IMG/VR virus record: IMGVR_UViG_3300036944_000366
Coordinates: 1-62,536 of that record
Length of the DNA: 62,536 nucleotides
Origin: a virus
Reading direction: 5' to 3' (one strand)
A model generated the notes under the pieces. It was not told the origin of the DNA, did not search any database, and worked only from the letters and a program-made list of their open reading frames with translations. Of this stretch, positions 36,200 through 43,628 are shown piece by piece (position 1 is the first letter of the stretch; each line of letters begins with the position of its first letter). Position numbers and translations under genes: made by a program.

Positions 36200-36507
36200 C
36201 AGAACCTCGCAGATTGAATTGCTTTTGATAACCGGGTGCTGAACCCTTCGACGAAGTGCTCGTCGTTGTTCAGGTCGGGGCGGTCCATGCTCTCAAGGAT
36301 GGCGTGTGTCAGCTCATGCCAGAACGTCTCTTGCAGTGCAGACAGTTTCAGCGGTATGCCGTGGTACGACTTACGCGCCAAGGTGATGGTGCGCTTGGCG
36401 TAGTGCACCTCCCCCATGTACAGACGCTCACGCATCGACTCAGCGATGTCCACGCTGTACCAGTTCTCACCCACCTTGATCTTTTTGGGTAGTGTCAGTT
36501 GCTTCAT
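36199..36507 (-). CDS. Minimal zincin (HExxH) metallopeptidase-like protein
   Basis: 102 residues. FWHELTHAILESM puts the zinc-binding HELTH at 64-68, and NDEHFVEGFSTRLSK supplies a possible third ligand (E83 or E87). The N-terminal strands are typical of very small phage zincins related in pattern to SprT or ImmA-type peptidases. Its target is unknown; it may process a host or phage protein early in infection. Good ribosome site (AAGGAGAAAGCAA). Confidence 0.7.
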   Translation of the reverse strand: MKQLTLPKKIKVGENWYSVDIAESMRERLYMGEVHYAKRTITLARKSYHGIPLKLSALQETFWHELTHAILESMDRPDLNNDEHFVEGFSTRLSKAIQSARF

Positions 36508-36631
36508 TTGCTTTCTCCTTAGTTAAAACTTGACGCAGTGTCCACCGTGCGTCAACACGGTCAGCAAACCATCGAAACAGTTTGCGGCAGTCATCTTGCA
36601 GCAGGTATGGTGGCCACCCCGTCTTTTTCAT
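36467..36631 (-). CDS. Small basic phage protein
   Basis: 54 residues (MKKTGWPPYLLQDDCRKLFR, WFADRVDARWTLRQVL...). AAGGGCTGAT precedes ATG. The LLQDDxRxLxRWFA pattern resembles small phage proteins encoded beside replication genes. It overlaps the start of the zincin gene by 41 bases, and its 3' end contains that gene's ribosome site. Function unknown. Confidence 0.5.
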   Translation of the reverse strand: MKKTGWPPYLLQDDCRKLFRWFADRVDARWTLRQVLTKEKANEATDTTQKDQGG

Positions 36632-36632
36632 A

Positions 36633-38624
36633 TCAGCCCTTTGCTAAACCATAACGGCGGTGTGCACCGACCTCTGAGTTCAGCGGTATGCCGGGCATGT
36701 ACTTAGGCGGAGCAATCATCTGCTCCAGCACCCAGCCCTTGGCATACTCGACCTCAGCGTCAGGCACGACACAGAGCAATTCATCATGCACTGTGCCTAC
36801 CACGGGGTACTTCTTGTCCACCCGTAGCATGCCGTCCGTCATCACCACACGCGCAGTTCCCTGCACGATGTTGTTCGTTATCTTACCTGCATACAGCTTG
36901 GTTGGCTTGACGCCCTCCTCCCCGTACACCCAGTTGCGTTGCTTTGTTTCTTTATCGACTTCGTTACGTAAGTTCGGATACTTGAGGGTCATGCCCGAGG
37001 GCAAGACGATCTCTTCTTTTCTGAACGTGACGCATTTATACACCACCTCTTCGCCGCCGTAAAGCGACTTCTCCATCAGCTTGGAGCACATGTCCCAGAA
37101 GCTGACCACGGGGTGCGCTGTGCTGCGGTAGATGTCGATGATCTTCTTGGCCGCGACACAGTGGATCAGCAGCTCCCGCTCCGTACAGGTGTGGGGAATC
37201 TCCCGGAGCTTCTTAACATTCTCGTCCCACCCAACGAAGCGGTCGATGTAGGCGGCGTCCACACCGAGCTTCTTTGCAAACGCTTTGTCGTAGCGTACGG
37301 GAGGAGCGCCAAGGAATCCAACGAGAAGCTGAGCAGCGAAAGACGCCCAGCCAAGCCCGTACCCGCAGCCAAGGAGTGCCGACTTTGCAGACTGTCGCAA
37401 GTCTGGGTGGCTTTCTTTTGAAAGGCCGGGTATGTTGAACATCTGAGCGCCGAAAGCGGCGTAAGCGTCACTGCCAGACCTGAAGATGTCGAGCATATCT
37501 TCGTAATCCGCAAACCACGCAAGTACTCGCGGTTCAATTTGTGAAAGGTCCCCGACGACAAGCTGGTTCCCCAGCGGTGCCATGATTGCTTTGCGTAAGA
37601 ACGAACCTCGCTTGAGGTTTTGCATGTTGATCGCACTGCCTTTGGCCGCAGTCCAACGGCCCGTTGCCGCGCCGTAGTAGCTAAGCGGAACCGGGAGCGG
37701 GCCCCTGCCCGAGATGTCAAGGAAACGCTGGGCACGGGTACGTTCGGTTGTAGACTTAACGCGAAGACGCGCTTCACAAAGAAGGGCAACGTCTTCACGT
37801 TCACCGTTGAGCAGCGCTTGAAATAGCGCGTCATTTTTTGCGAGAGCAAACGCCTCCTTCCCAGTGGTCTTGCTGATTTTCGTAGGGGGAGTGACGCCCA
37901 TGAGAGTAAGTACTTGCGCAAACTTATCGTTCGACGCAAGCGAAGACTCCTCAATGCCGAGTTTCTTAAGTAGCCCTTCACGTTTTTCTCCTTCTTCTGA
38001 TAGCGCTTTGATGAGCATCTCCCTGTCCAGCTCAAGGCAGGCGTTGGTGTACATGCGCAGGGTCATGTCGATGAGGCGCAGTTCTTTGGCTGGATACCCT
38101 TTGATGAGCCGCAAGAAAATCTGCTCACACAACCATGTGTCGTGGCAGCAGTAGTCGGCAAGGATGGCCTCAACATCCGCAGGCAGCTCGTCCAGAATAT
38201 TCTCTGACGGAGACAGCCCATCGCCCTTGGGCGGCAGGTTAAACAGCGCAGCCAGCTTGGCCAGACTGTTGCCCACCTCAACCCCGCGCAGTGCACGGCC
38301 CATCGACAACGTGTCGAAGATGAACGCAGGTCGGGCGTTGTAGTGCCAGCTCATGATGGACACATCAAACAGTGCGTTCTGTGCAACCACCGCAGTGCGG
38401 CTCCAGTCGATCAGCGCAAAGAACTTGGGCAGCTCTTTGCGTGTCACCCATACTGCGGGTTCTGCGCTGCCCAGCGGCTTCCACGATAGGCCCCATGCTT
38501 TGAAGCGCGGGTCGCGTACGTACTCCTCGTTGGTCTGTGTTGAGAACCCAAGCCGCACATCAGGTGAGCGGCCCCATGCTGTCTCGAAGTCCAGCACTAT
38601 GACTTGGTCGTATGGTGCGCTCAA
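36633..38624 (-). CDS. Family A DNA polymerase with 3'-5' exonuclease
   Basis: 663 residues with a TTG start, chosen because AAGGAG lies 8 bases upstream and the TTG overlaps the previous stop (TTGA). The exonuclease domain begins with VLDFETAWG (D12, E14). Polymerase motif A is DLSQIEPRVLAW (D359), motif B RQSAKSALLGCGYG (R410, K414) and motif C VGTVHDELL (H613, D614, E615). There is no 5'-nuclease domain, as in T7-like enzymes. The phage replicative polymerase, working with the primase-helicase at 27515-30502. Confidence 0.93.
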   Translation of the reverse strand: MSAPYDQVIVLDFETAWGRSPDVRLGFSTQTNEEYVRDPRFKAWGLSWKPLGSAEPAVWVTRKELPKFFALIDWSRTAVVAQNALFDVSIMSWHYNARPAFIFDTLSMGRALRGVEVGNSLAKLAALFNLPPKGDGLSPSENILDELPADVEAILADYCCHDTWLCEQIFLRLIKGYPAKELRLIDMTLRMYTNACLELDREMLIKALSEEGEKREGLLKKLGIEESSLASNDKFAQVLTLMGVTPPTKISKTTGKEAFALAKNDALFQALLNGEREDVALLCEARLRVKSTTERTRAQRFLDISGRGPLPVPLSYYGAATGRWTAAKGSAINMQNLKRGSFLRKAIMAPLGNQLVVGDLSQIEPRVLAWFADYEDMLDIFRSGSDAYAAFGAQMFNIPGLSKESHPDLRQSAKSALLGCGYGLGWASFAAQLLVGFLGAPPVRYDKAFAKKLGVDAAYIDRFVGWDENVKKLREIPHTCTERELLIHCVAAKKIIDIYRSTAHPVVSFWDMCSKLMEKSLYGGEEVVYKCVTFRKEEIVLPSGMTLKYPNLRNEVDKETKQRNWVYGEEGVKPTKLYAGKITNNIVQGTARVVMTDGMLRVDKKYPVVGTVHDELLCVVPDAEVEYAKGWVLEQMIAPPKYMPGIPLNSEVGAHRRYGLAKG

Positions 38625-38905
38625 TTAAATAACTCCTTGGGGGGTGCATCGCGCAGCACCATTGCTTGCGCCATATCGTTTGCCTGTCCGATCATGGTGG
38701 CCAAATCCATCTCGTCAGCGCCAACGCAGAACGTCAGCATCGCGTCTCCAGTATCGACCAGCACAACTGCTTTGTTGGGCAGGTCGGGGTTGTAGCACTT
38801 GGCCAGCATCATGATGAGTTTGCCGAAGTGATCGCGCAGGCCCATGTCGCTGTTGCTCAGGCTCTCTATCGTGGCATCCCACGACTCTTGTGTCAGCTTA
38901 TCCAT
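38621..38905 (-). CDS. Conserved hypothetical protein upstream of polymerase
   Basis: 94 residues, GGAGTTGCAAGC site. Contains LIMMLAKCYNPDLPNKAVVL and ADEMDLATMIGQANDMAQAM, a helix-rich pattern I recognise in phage replication modules. It overlaps the VRR-NUC gene by 13 bases and the polymerase start by 4. Possibly a polymerase accessory protein by context only. Confidence 0.65.
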   Translation of the reverse strand: MDKLTQESWDATIESLSNSDMGLRDHFGKLIMMLAKCYNPDLPNKAVVLVDTGDAMLTFCVGADEMDLATMIGQANDMAQAMVLRDAPPKELFN

Positions 38906-39189
38906 GCTTGCAACTCCTGTTCTAGTTCTTCCAAATTATCCTCACGGACCACAACCGCGAACCCGTATGCGGCTTTGATTGCCTGAAGCTCGCGCTCCTG
39001 TAGTGCCGTGGTCTTGCCCTTGCCCGCCTTGCACTCGATAGCGATGAAGCGGCCTTGGTAGCATCCGATGATGTCGGGGATACCTGAGCGCCCAAGCCCC
39101 ATGCCCGGAGGCATGAAGTGGTAGATGCCCAAGCGGTCCAGTACCTTGCGTACTTCGTTCTTGACCTTCTTCTCTGGGGTGTCAGCCAT
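38893..39189 (-). CDS. VRR-NUC domain nuclease
   Basis: 98 residues from ATG 39189. The PD-(D/E)XK-type core is GIPDIIGCYQGRFIAIECKA (D39, E52, K54), followed by ALQERELQAIKAAYGFAVVV, which is diagnostic of stand-alone VRR-NUC proteins. They act on branched DNA such as Holliday junctions or replication intermediates. It lies just upstream of the polymerase cluster and overlaps the DUF3310 gene by 8 bases. Confidence 0.88.
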   Translation of the reverse strand: MADTPEKKVKNEVRKVLDRLGIYHFMPPGMGLGRSGIPDIIGCYQGRFIAIECKAGKGKTTALQERELQAIKAAYGFAVVVREDNLEELEQELQAWIS

Positions 39190-39427
39190 TTTGAATCTCC
39201 GCGAGTTTGACTGCGTAGTGCCGCGCCTTGTTGGCGTCGTCACTGTCCTTCTTGCCTTGACGCATGGCGTACTTGATGACGTTGCCTTTGAGGAAGCCCA
39301 CGAACTCCTCGTGCGTGAGCACAGCCTCCATCACAGCCCAAGGCTGGATGCCCATGTCTTTGTAGTGTTGGCCACCAATCTGCAAATCGTTTGCAGTGGT
39401 TCCGTTGAATCCGTCTTTGATGTTCAT
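39182..39427 (-). CDS. DUF3310 / T7 gp1.7-like protein
   Basis: 81 residues. IGGQHYKDMGIQPWAVMEAV and FVGFLKGNVIKYAMRQGKKD are the hallmarks of DUF3310, the family of T7 gp1.7, reported as a nucleotide kinase. Here the small size matches the usual single-domain form. Probably influences nucleotide supply during replication. ATGA overlap with the upstream gene. Confidence 0.8.
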   Translation of the reverse strand: MNIKDGFNGTTANDLQIGGQHYKDMGIQPWAVMEAVLTHEEFVGFLKGNVIKYAMRQGKKDSDDANKARHYAVKLAEIQNG

Positions 39428-39678
39428 GTGGTTCTCCTTCGTTTAGCATCTGGTCGTGGGCAATTTTCTGGGGGCACAACTACGCACCATACGGCGCTGG
39501 GCATTCCCCTCCCGCCGTAGTGTGTCCATCTGTCGATGTATGCGTCTGGCATTTCTTTCAGGCGCTTGCGCACGCTGGGCGGTTCGAGGTTAAGGTAGTT
39601 GGCTATCGTGCCAACATCCATCCCGTCAGGGTTTTTCCTGAGCAGGGCGCGTAGTGAGTGCGTGGCGTAAGTTCTCAT
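39424..39678 (-). CDS. Winged-helix-like small protein
   Basis: 84 residues. LRALLRKNPDGMDVGTIANY then LNLEPPSVRKRLKEMPDAYI reads as a winged-helix DNA-binding fold, with an aromatic/glycine C-terminus (WTHYGGRGMPSAVWCVVVPP). Could be a phage transcription or replication regulator. Stop overlaps the DUF3310 start. Confidence 0.6.
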   Translation of the reverse strand: MRTYATHSLRALLRKNPDGMDVGTIANYLNLEPPSVRKRLKEMPDAYIDRWTHYGGRGMPSAVWCVVVPPENCPRPDAKRRRTT

Positions 39679-39971
39679 AGTTCGTGCTTGTTGAGTGAGG
39701 GCTTGACGTTGGGGGCAGCGCGGCTGTAAACGCCGAACTGTTTGTACGCAGTGACAGCCAGCTCCTTGTCTTTCTTGCGCGACCCCAGTTTGTGGATCGT
39801 ACCTATACTTTTGCCAAGTTGGCGTTGGGAGTCCACAAAATCCGTGGCAATTTGTGCTCCGCTCTTACCGTCCTCGCCCTTGGCCCGGAAAGTGTGGTCT
39901 TTAAGAAACATGCTGTCGCGGGGGTTGCTGGCCCACAGGAACGGCGAGTCGGGGTGGCATTTACATTTCAT
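39675..39971 (-). CDS. Hypothetical protein with N-terminal Cys/His motif
   Basis: 98 residues starting MKCKCHPDSPF, a possible metal-binding start. A basic helical region (SQRQLGKSIGTIHKLGSRKK) is followed by VYSRAAPNVKPSLNKHEL. I recognise no family. Overlaps its neighbours at both ends by ATGA, and marks the edge between replication genes and the modular small-gene array. Confidence 0.55.
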   Translation of the reverse strand: MKCKCHPDSPFLWASNPRDSMFLKDHTFRAKGEDGKSGAQIATDFVDSQRQLGKSIGTIHKLGSRKKDKELAVTAYKQFGVYSRAAPNVKPSLNKHEL

Positions 39972-40336
39972 GTGTTCTTCTCCTTGAGTTTGTCTTCAAC
40001 CCGTTTCATTGCCCGTTCAGGAATAGTGTCCCAACAATCTGCCAACTCTTTATTTGTCAGCCCAACCCATTGCCGCTGTGCTGCGGGTGGGGTGGTGTTT
40101 AACCGATTCAATAGCCACTCCATGACATTCAAAGATACAAATTCCCGTGTGTTTTCGTAAATTTCTTGCTCAAGGCTGTCTATTGTTGCCACAGGCTCCT
40201 GCACAGTTGCTGAACGGGCTTGCTTGATGGCGGTGCAAGCGTCTTCTGCCATTGCGTAATCCATCAAACTAGTAGACGTGTCGATGAAATACTCCAACGC
40301 CGCCAGCGCCAAGTTGAGTGCTTCGTCTTTGGTCAT
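39968..40336 (-). CDS. Modular array protein 1 (VQEPV/TTPPA type)
   Basis: 122 residues built from blocks shared with neighbours: TKDEALNLALAALE at the N-terminus, TAIKQARSATVQEPVA in the middle, TTPPAAQRQWVGLTNKELAD near the C-terminus, and the terminal tail DKLKEKNT that doubles as the next gene's ribosome site. The family is frequent in phages and prophages but has no known function. Proline/glutamine linkers between helices suggest a flexible modular protein. Confidence 0.6.
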   Translation of the reverse strand: MTKDEALNLALAALEYFIDTSTSLMDYAMAEDACTAIKQARSATVQEPVATIDSLEQEIYENTREFVSLNVMEWLLNRLNTTPPAAQRQWVGLTNKELADCWDTIPERAMKRVEDKLKEKNT

Positions 40337-40572
40337 AGTCCCAACTCCTTGAGTGCTGCTTGCAGTCCAGCCAAGCCACCGACACGCTGGTTGTTGATGA
40401 AGATTTGTGGCATCTGCCGGGCTTCGGGGTACGCCAAGATAAAGCTATTGCGCACAAAGTCGGGCCATGCTTCAACATCAATATCGGTGTACCCAATCCC
40501 CTTGTCGTCCAGCAGCCGCTTGGCTGTCACGCAGTTGGGGCATCCTGATTTTGTATATACAACAATGTTCAT
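40333..40572 (-). CDS. Glutaredoxin
   Basis: 79 residues, complete thioredoxin fold. The active site is CPNC (C11, C14) after MNIVVYTKSG, with the cis-proline region MPQIFIN and the glutathione-binding GGLAGLQA. It could keep a ribonucleotide reductase or other enzyme reduced, though no reductase is encoded here, so a host partner is likely. Inserted between array genes with 4-base overlaps. Confidence 0.9.
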   Translation of the reverse strand: MNIVVYTKSGCPNCVTAKRLLDDKGIGYTDIDVEAWPDFVRNSFILAYPEARQMPQIFINNQRVGGLAGLQAALKELGL

Positions 40573-40760
40573 GTGTTCTCCTTCAGGTATCTGTCTACCT
40601 TCCCTTGTTCAAACTTCGCATAATGTTGCGCCGCTTCCCAAAACCCAATCAATGAATCTTGGTTTATAAGCCACGCAAACATGCGTATCTCCGGTGTTAT
40701 TTCTGTTATGCCAGCTTCGGCGGCAAGTCGCTCTAAGTTTTCGTGCAGTCGGTTGGTCAT
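40569..40760 (-). CDS. Small helical protein, paralogue of next gene
   Basis: 63 residues. The N-terminal LERLAAEAGITEITPEIRMF matches the protein at 40757-41116 (RLAAEAGIKDVTPEIRRFA), so the two are tandem duplicates with different C-termini. Ends in YLKENT, encoding the GGAGAACACATGA junction. Function unknown. Confidence 0.6.
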   Translation of the reverse strand: MTNRLHENLERLAAEAGITEITPEIRMFAWLINQDSLIGFWEAAQHYAKFEQGKVDRYLKENT

Positions 40761-41116
40761 GTGTTCTTCTCCATTTCAGTTTTCAGCCTCGGGTAGTATC
40801 GCCCGACAGATACAAGCGTTGAGTTCGCGGTCTTCTCGTTGAAGCCGCATTCAAGGTGTTGCTTGATATTCAAGTGCGCCATGGCCAGCAAACCGTACAC
40901 CGCTGTAAGCTCTGCGTTGAGTTTTGATACGGCGAGTTCATGTTGCTTTTCGCGCATATCAGGCTCAGCAGCCGTCAGGTCTACCCCCTCATGCCCGGGC
41001 CACCCCACCAAATCTTGTCGCACAAGCACAGCAAAGCGCCGAATCTCAGGCGTCACATCTTTAATGCCAGCTTCGGCGGCAAGGCGGTCAAATTTTTCAA
41101 TCAGTCGTTCAGTCAT
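40757..41116 (-). CDS. Small helical protein, longer paralogue
   Basis: 119 residues. It shares its first about 30 residues with the 40569-40760 product, followed by a unique helical domain (MREKQHELAVSKLNAELTAV, LNIKQHLECGFNEKTANSTL). Ends in EMEKNT at an ATGA junction. The duplication with divergent tails fits repeated recombination in this array. Confidence 0.6.
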   Translation of the reverse strand: MTERLIEKFDRLAAEAGIKDVTPEIRRFAVLVRQDLVGWPGHEGVDLTAAEPDMREKQHELAVSKLNAELTAVYGLLAMAHLNIKQHLECGFNEKTANSTLVSVGRYYPRLKTEMEKNT

Positions 41117-41790
41117 GCGTTCTTCTCCTTGAGTTTGGCTTCGATGGCTCGGGCGACTTCTGTAAAAGACAGCATTGCCGCACCAAGCGGAACACAGGCT
41201 TTTTCAATTTCCTCATCCGTCAGGTCTACCCATGTGCGCTGTGCGGGTGGGGTGGTGTAGCGCTCCAGCGCAGAAAACAGAGCGCCACCGTGATCCGCTT
41301 CAACGTCTCGGCCTTTGTAGCCCGGCAAAGAATCGCCATGAACTGCTCGTGCGCCTCTGGCATCGTTGTAGCCAAGGTCATATGCGCCACGGATCGCATC
41401 AAAAATCCGGCGTTTTGCCATTGCATGCAGCGCCACAGGCTCCTGCACAGGTGCTGCGGGTGGGGTGGTGTAGAGGGGTTCGACTTCTTTGTCTTTCTCG
41501 GGAGTCGGTGCAAAACACCCGAACAGTTCCCAATCACCCTTTCGTTTACTCATACCATCTGTGCCGTAGTGGTATCTAACACGCCACGCCACAGGCTCCT
41601 GCACAGATGCTGGCTGTGCGGGTGGGTGAAGCAGTGGCTCATTTGTAATGTGCTTGCGCCCATTCCTGTCTGTAATTATTCGTTCAGTCATGTGTTCTCC
41701 TTCAAGGGGGTACTTTGCGTCGTAGGTGCCTCGCTCTTTGGCTCTCTCGACCATGAACCGGAACAGGGCCTTGATTTCGTCTTTGCTCAT
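41113..41790 (-). CDS. Modular array protein 2, possible fusion of two genes
   Basis: 225 residues from ATG 41790, where GGAGG is well placed. The first about 33 residues (SKDEIKALFRFMVERAKERG) look like a separate small gene. An internal ATG at 41691 has its own ribosome site (AAGGAGAACAC) and begins MTERIITDRNGRKHITNEPL. The body has two VQEPVA blocks, two TTPPA blocks, QRTWVDLTDEEIEKAC and the tail AKLKEKNA. Either the full ORF is made, or the shorter one is also made from 41691. Confidence 0.6.
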   Translation of the reverse strand: MSKDEIKALFRFMVERAKERGTYDAKYPLEGEHMTERIITDRNGRKHITNEPLLHPPAQPASVQEPVAWRVRYHYGTDGMSKRKGDWELFGCFAPTPEKDKEVEPLYTTPPAAPVQEPVALHAMAKRRIFDAIRGAYDLGYNDARGARAVHGDSLPGYKGRDVEADHGGALFSALERYTTPPAQRTWVDLTDEEIEKACVPLGAAMLSFTEVARAIEAKLKEKNA

Positions 41791-41972
41791 GTGCCCTCCT
41801 TGGGTTCATCAAAATCAAACCACTCATGTATTTCGTTGAGCACCTCACGCACGATTGACTCGTTGATGTCTGCCGTGCTTGGCGCATCGTTGTGCTTGTA
41901 GGCCCTTGTGTGCCCAATAACTACTCCGTCAGTGATGCACTGCTCAAGCAACTGGGTAAATTTTGGTCTCAT
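41787..41972 (-). CDS. Small acidic hypothetical protein
   Basis: 61 residues (RPKFTQLLEQCITDGVVIGH, ESIVREVLNEIHEWFDFDEP). Mixed alpha/beta, acidic C-terminus. Start follows GAGGAGAAAAC, and the stop overlaps the next start by ATGA. No family recognised. Confidence 0.6.
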   Translation of the reverse strand: MRPKFTQLLEQCITDGVVIGHTRAYKHNDAPSTADINESIVREVLNEIHEWFDFDEPKEGT

Positions 41973-42199
41973 GTTTTCTCCTCAAGGGTTAGGCCCCACA
42001 CTTTGTACCCGGCGCAGTCGGTTGTGTGGAACAGTCCGTCTGTGCCAAGTGCGTTCTGGTGCAGTGCGTGTGCTGTTGGGTGTTTTTCATGGCAAGGAAA
42101 CCCGCCAGACTCTTTTATGGTTCCGTACATCTGCCGCACTAAATATCTGTGCAACTCAGGCGTCGTTGGTTTGCATGGGCACATCGTACATACCTTCAT
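41969..42199 (-). CDS. Cysteine-rich small protein
   Basis: 76 residues from ATG 42199, chosen over longer in-frame ORFs because it overlaps the upstream stop in the array's usual ATGA manner. N-terminal CTMCPC plus later Cys and His residues (GGFPCHEKHPTAH, TTDCAGYK) suggest a zinc-binding fold. The tail LEEKT encodes the next gene's ribosome site. Function unknown. Confidence 0.6.
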   Translation of the reverse strand: MKVCTMCPCKPTTPELHRYLVRQMYGTIKESGGFPCHEKHPTAHALHQNALGTDGLFHTTDCAGYKVWGLTLEEKT

Positions 42200-42606
42200 G
42201 TGTTCTTCTCCTTGAGTTTGGCTTCGATGGCTCGGGCAGCGTCTTCCCAAAATGGTTTACGCAATCCTTCAGCAACTTCTTCGTCCGTCAGCCCAACCCA
42301 TGTGCGCTGTGCTGCGTGTTGGGTGGTGTAAAGAGGCGTTGATGTAACTGGATAGCTCTTAGAAAAGTCCACCCCCGGTTTACCAAATGGGTGTTTTCGT
42401 TTTTGCGTGATCGAAACAATCCCTTTGCCGTTGGCCTTGATGCCTTCAGTGTTGTCCATTACGTGCATCCACGCCACAGGCTCTTGCACAGGTGCTGGCT
42501 GTGCTGGTGGGTTGTTTAGTGCAGCAATTGCGGCGTTCCACCCACGGTTGAACAACGTCACTTCCATAGAATCGCAATCGCGTTCTGGTTTTTTACTCGG
42601 CGTCAT
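42196..42606 (-). CDS. Modular array protein 3
   Basis: 136 residues from ATG 42606 (AAGGGACAAAA upstream). Blocks: GWNAAIAALNNPPAQPAP, VQEPVAW, PLYTTQHAAQRTWVGLTDEE and ARAIEAKLKEKNT. The last two are nearly the same as in the 41113-41790 product, showing exchange or duplication of C-terminal modules. A unique insert (MDNTEGIKANGKGIVSITQK) separates them. Confidence 0.6.
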   Translation of the reverse strand: MTPSKKPERDCDSMEVTLFNRGWNAAIAALNNPPAQPAPVQEPVAWMHVMDNTEGIKANGKGIVSITQKRKHPFGKPGVDFSKSYPVTSTPLYTTQHAAQRTWVGLTDEEVAEGLRKPFWEDAARAIEAKLKEKNT

Positions 42607-42697
42607 TTTTGTCCCTTCCCCCGGCCATGTAGCCAACTATAAAAATGAAAATTGCCACAAAAAGAAAATAGGCGATACGGTCATCCGTGCAACTCAT
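42593..42697 (-). CDS. Tiny single-span membrane peptide in array
   Basis: 34 residues: MSCTDDRIAY, a membrane helix FLFVAIFIFIVGYM, then AGGRDKNDAE. The ATG at 42697 overlaps the stop of the upstream array gene (ACATGA) with GGAGAAC before it. The 3' end carries the ribosome site of the next gene. Its placement and coupling make it a likely real small gene. Confidence 0.55.
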   Translation of the reverse strand: MSCTDDRIAYFLFVAIFIFIVGYMAGGRDKNDAE

Positions 42698-43398
42698 GTG
42701 TTCTCCTTATTTTCTACAGACTGCATAGGTACTGCTGCGGGTGGGGTGGTGGCGATCCAGAAAGGTGGCTGTTTACCCTCCAGCAAATAACGCACTTCAG
42801 CCAGAACCAGATCAACATCAGTAGGGTCGGCGGGGATGCGGCGCGGCGCGTGTCCGTCCTGAATGCGTTGCTCTGCTGCCTTGATGCGGTCAATCAAACC
42901 ATCAGGCCACGCCACAGGCTCCTGCTGCGGTTGTGACTTTGTTCCCCTCAGTCTTAATCTCCCGGGGCCAGACGCAAGCGTGTATGCGTCTATGATTTGG
43001 CGCAGGGATGTGGTGGCATCAAGTTCGGCTTGCAAGTCAGGTGCTGCGGGTGGGGTGGTGTAGAGGGGCGTTGCGTCATCCCAGCATTTTGATTCGTAAT
43101 AGATGCGAATTCCGTCTTCATCCCTGTACCACGCCACAGGCTCCTGCACAGGTGCTGGCTGCGGATTGATGTCACCAGTTGCCATGTACCGATCAAGCTG
43201 CCCCTTTGTTACATCGCCATATTGCCGAAGGTGATAGACAGGCTCCTGCACAGGTGTTGAACGGGCTTGCTTAATGGCTGTGATGGCTTTGTCAACCTTT
43301 GCTTGACTGAAATATTGGTAGCTGCCTTCGCTTCCATATACCTGATCGCAAGACTCCAACGCCGCCAGCGCCAAGTCGAGTGCATCGTCTTTGGTCAT
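42694..43398 (-). CDS. Modular array protein 4, largest member
   Basis: 234 residues from ATG 43398 (GGAGAAACCAA). It begins TKDDALDLALAALESCD, like array protein 1. It then has TAIKQARSTPVQEPV, PAPVQEPVAWYRDEDGI, PLYTTPPAAP, QQEPVAWPDGLIDRIKAAEQ and ATTPPAA, ending VENKENT. It thus holds three QEPV and two TTPPA blocks with unique inserts between. This mosaic layout is the clearest evidence for module shuffling in the region. Confidence 0.6.
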   Translation of the reverse strand: MTKDDALDLALAALESCDQVYGSEGSYQYFSQAKVDKAITAIKQARSTPVQEPVYHLRQYGDVTKGQLDRYMATGDINPQPAPVQEPVAWYRDEDGIRIYYESKCWDDATPLYTTPPAAPDLQAELDATTSLRQIIDAYTLASGPGRLRLRGTKSQPQQEPVAWPDGLIDRIKAAEQRIQDGHAPRRIPADPTDVDLVLAEVRYLLEGKQPPFWIATTPPAAVPMQSVENKENT

Positions 43399-43628
43399 TT
43401 GGTTTCTCCTCTTGCTCGGATGGTGTCGCGCAAACTTATGCAAATGTCAGCGCCATCCCGGTCGTTATGGCAAACAAGAATGCCAGCCAATTCATCACAC
43501 AACTTTGCACACGCCTCACGCTCATCGGCACGAACAAGGGCTTCAAAACGTTTGAGGTGTTCCATGCTATCCCTTGAAGTGTTTACAAGCATTCCAGCTT
43601 CACGGGCCATCTTTATTGCGTCTCTCAT
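43395..43628 (-). CDS. Small phage protein of the RADEREACAKLC family
   Basis: 77 residues from ATG 43628 (GGGAGAAGAA). Contains FEALVRADEREACAKLCDEL and ends SLRDTIRARGETK. I know this pattern as a very common small phage protein of unknown function. It shares the E..ECAK(L/V)C...IRARG core with the product at 43762-43968. Confidence 0.65.
   Translation of the reverse strand: MRDAIKMAREAGMLVNTSRDSMEHLKRFEALVRADEREACAKLCDELAGILVCHNDRDGADICISLRDTIRARGETK

Noticed and set aside
40188-43268. CRISPR array from regularly recurring CCACAGGCTCCTGCACAG
   Set aside because: Spacing is irregular and every copy is in frame encoding VQEPVAW-type linkers of proteins.
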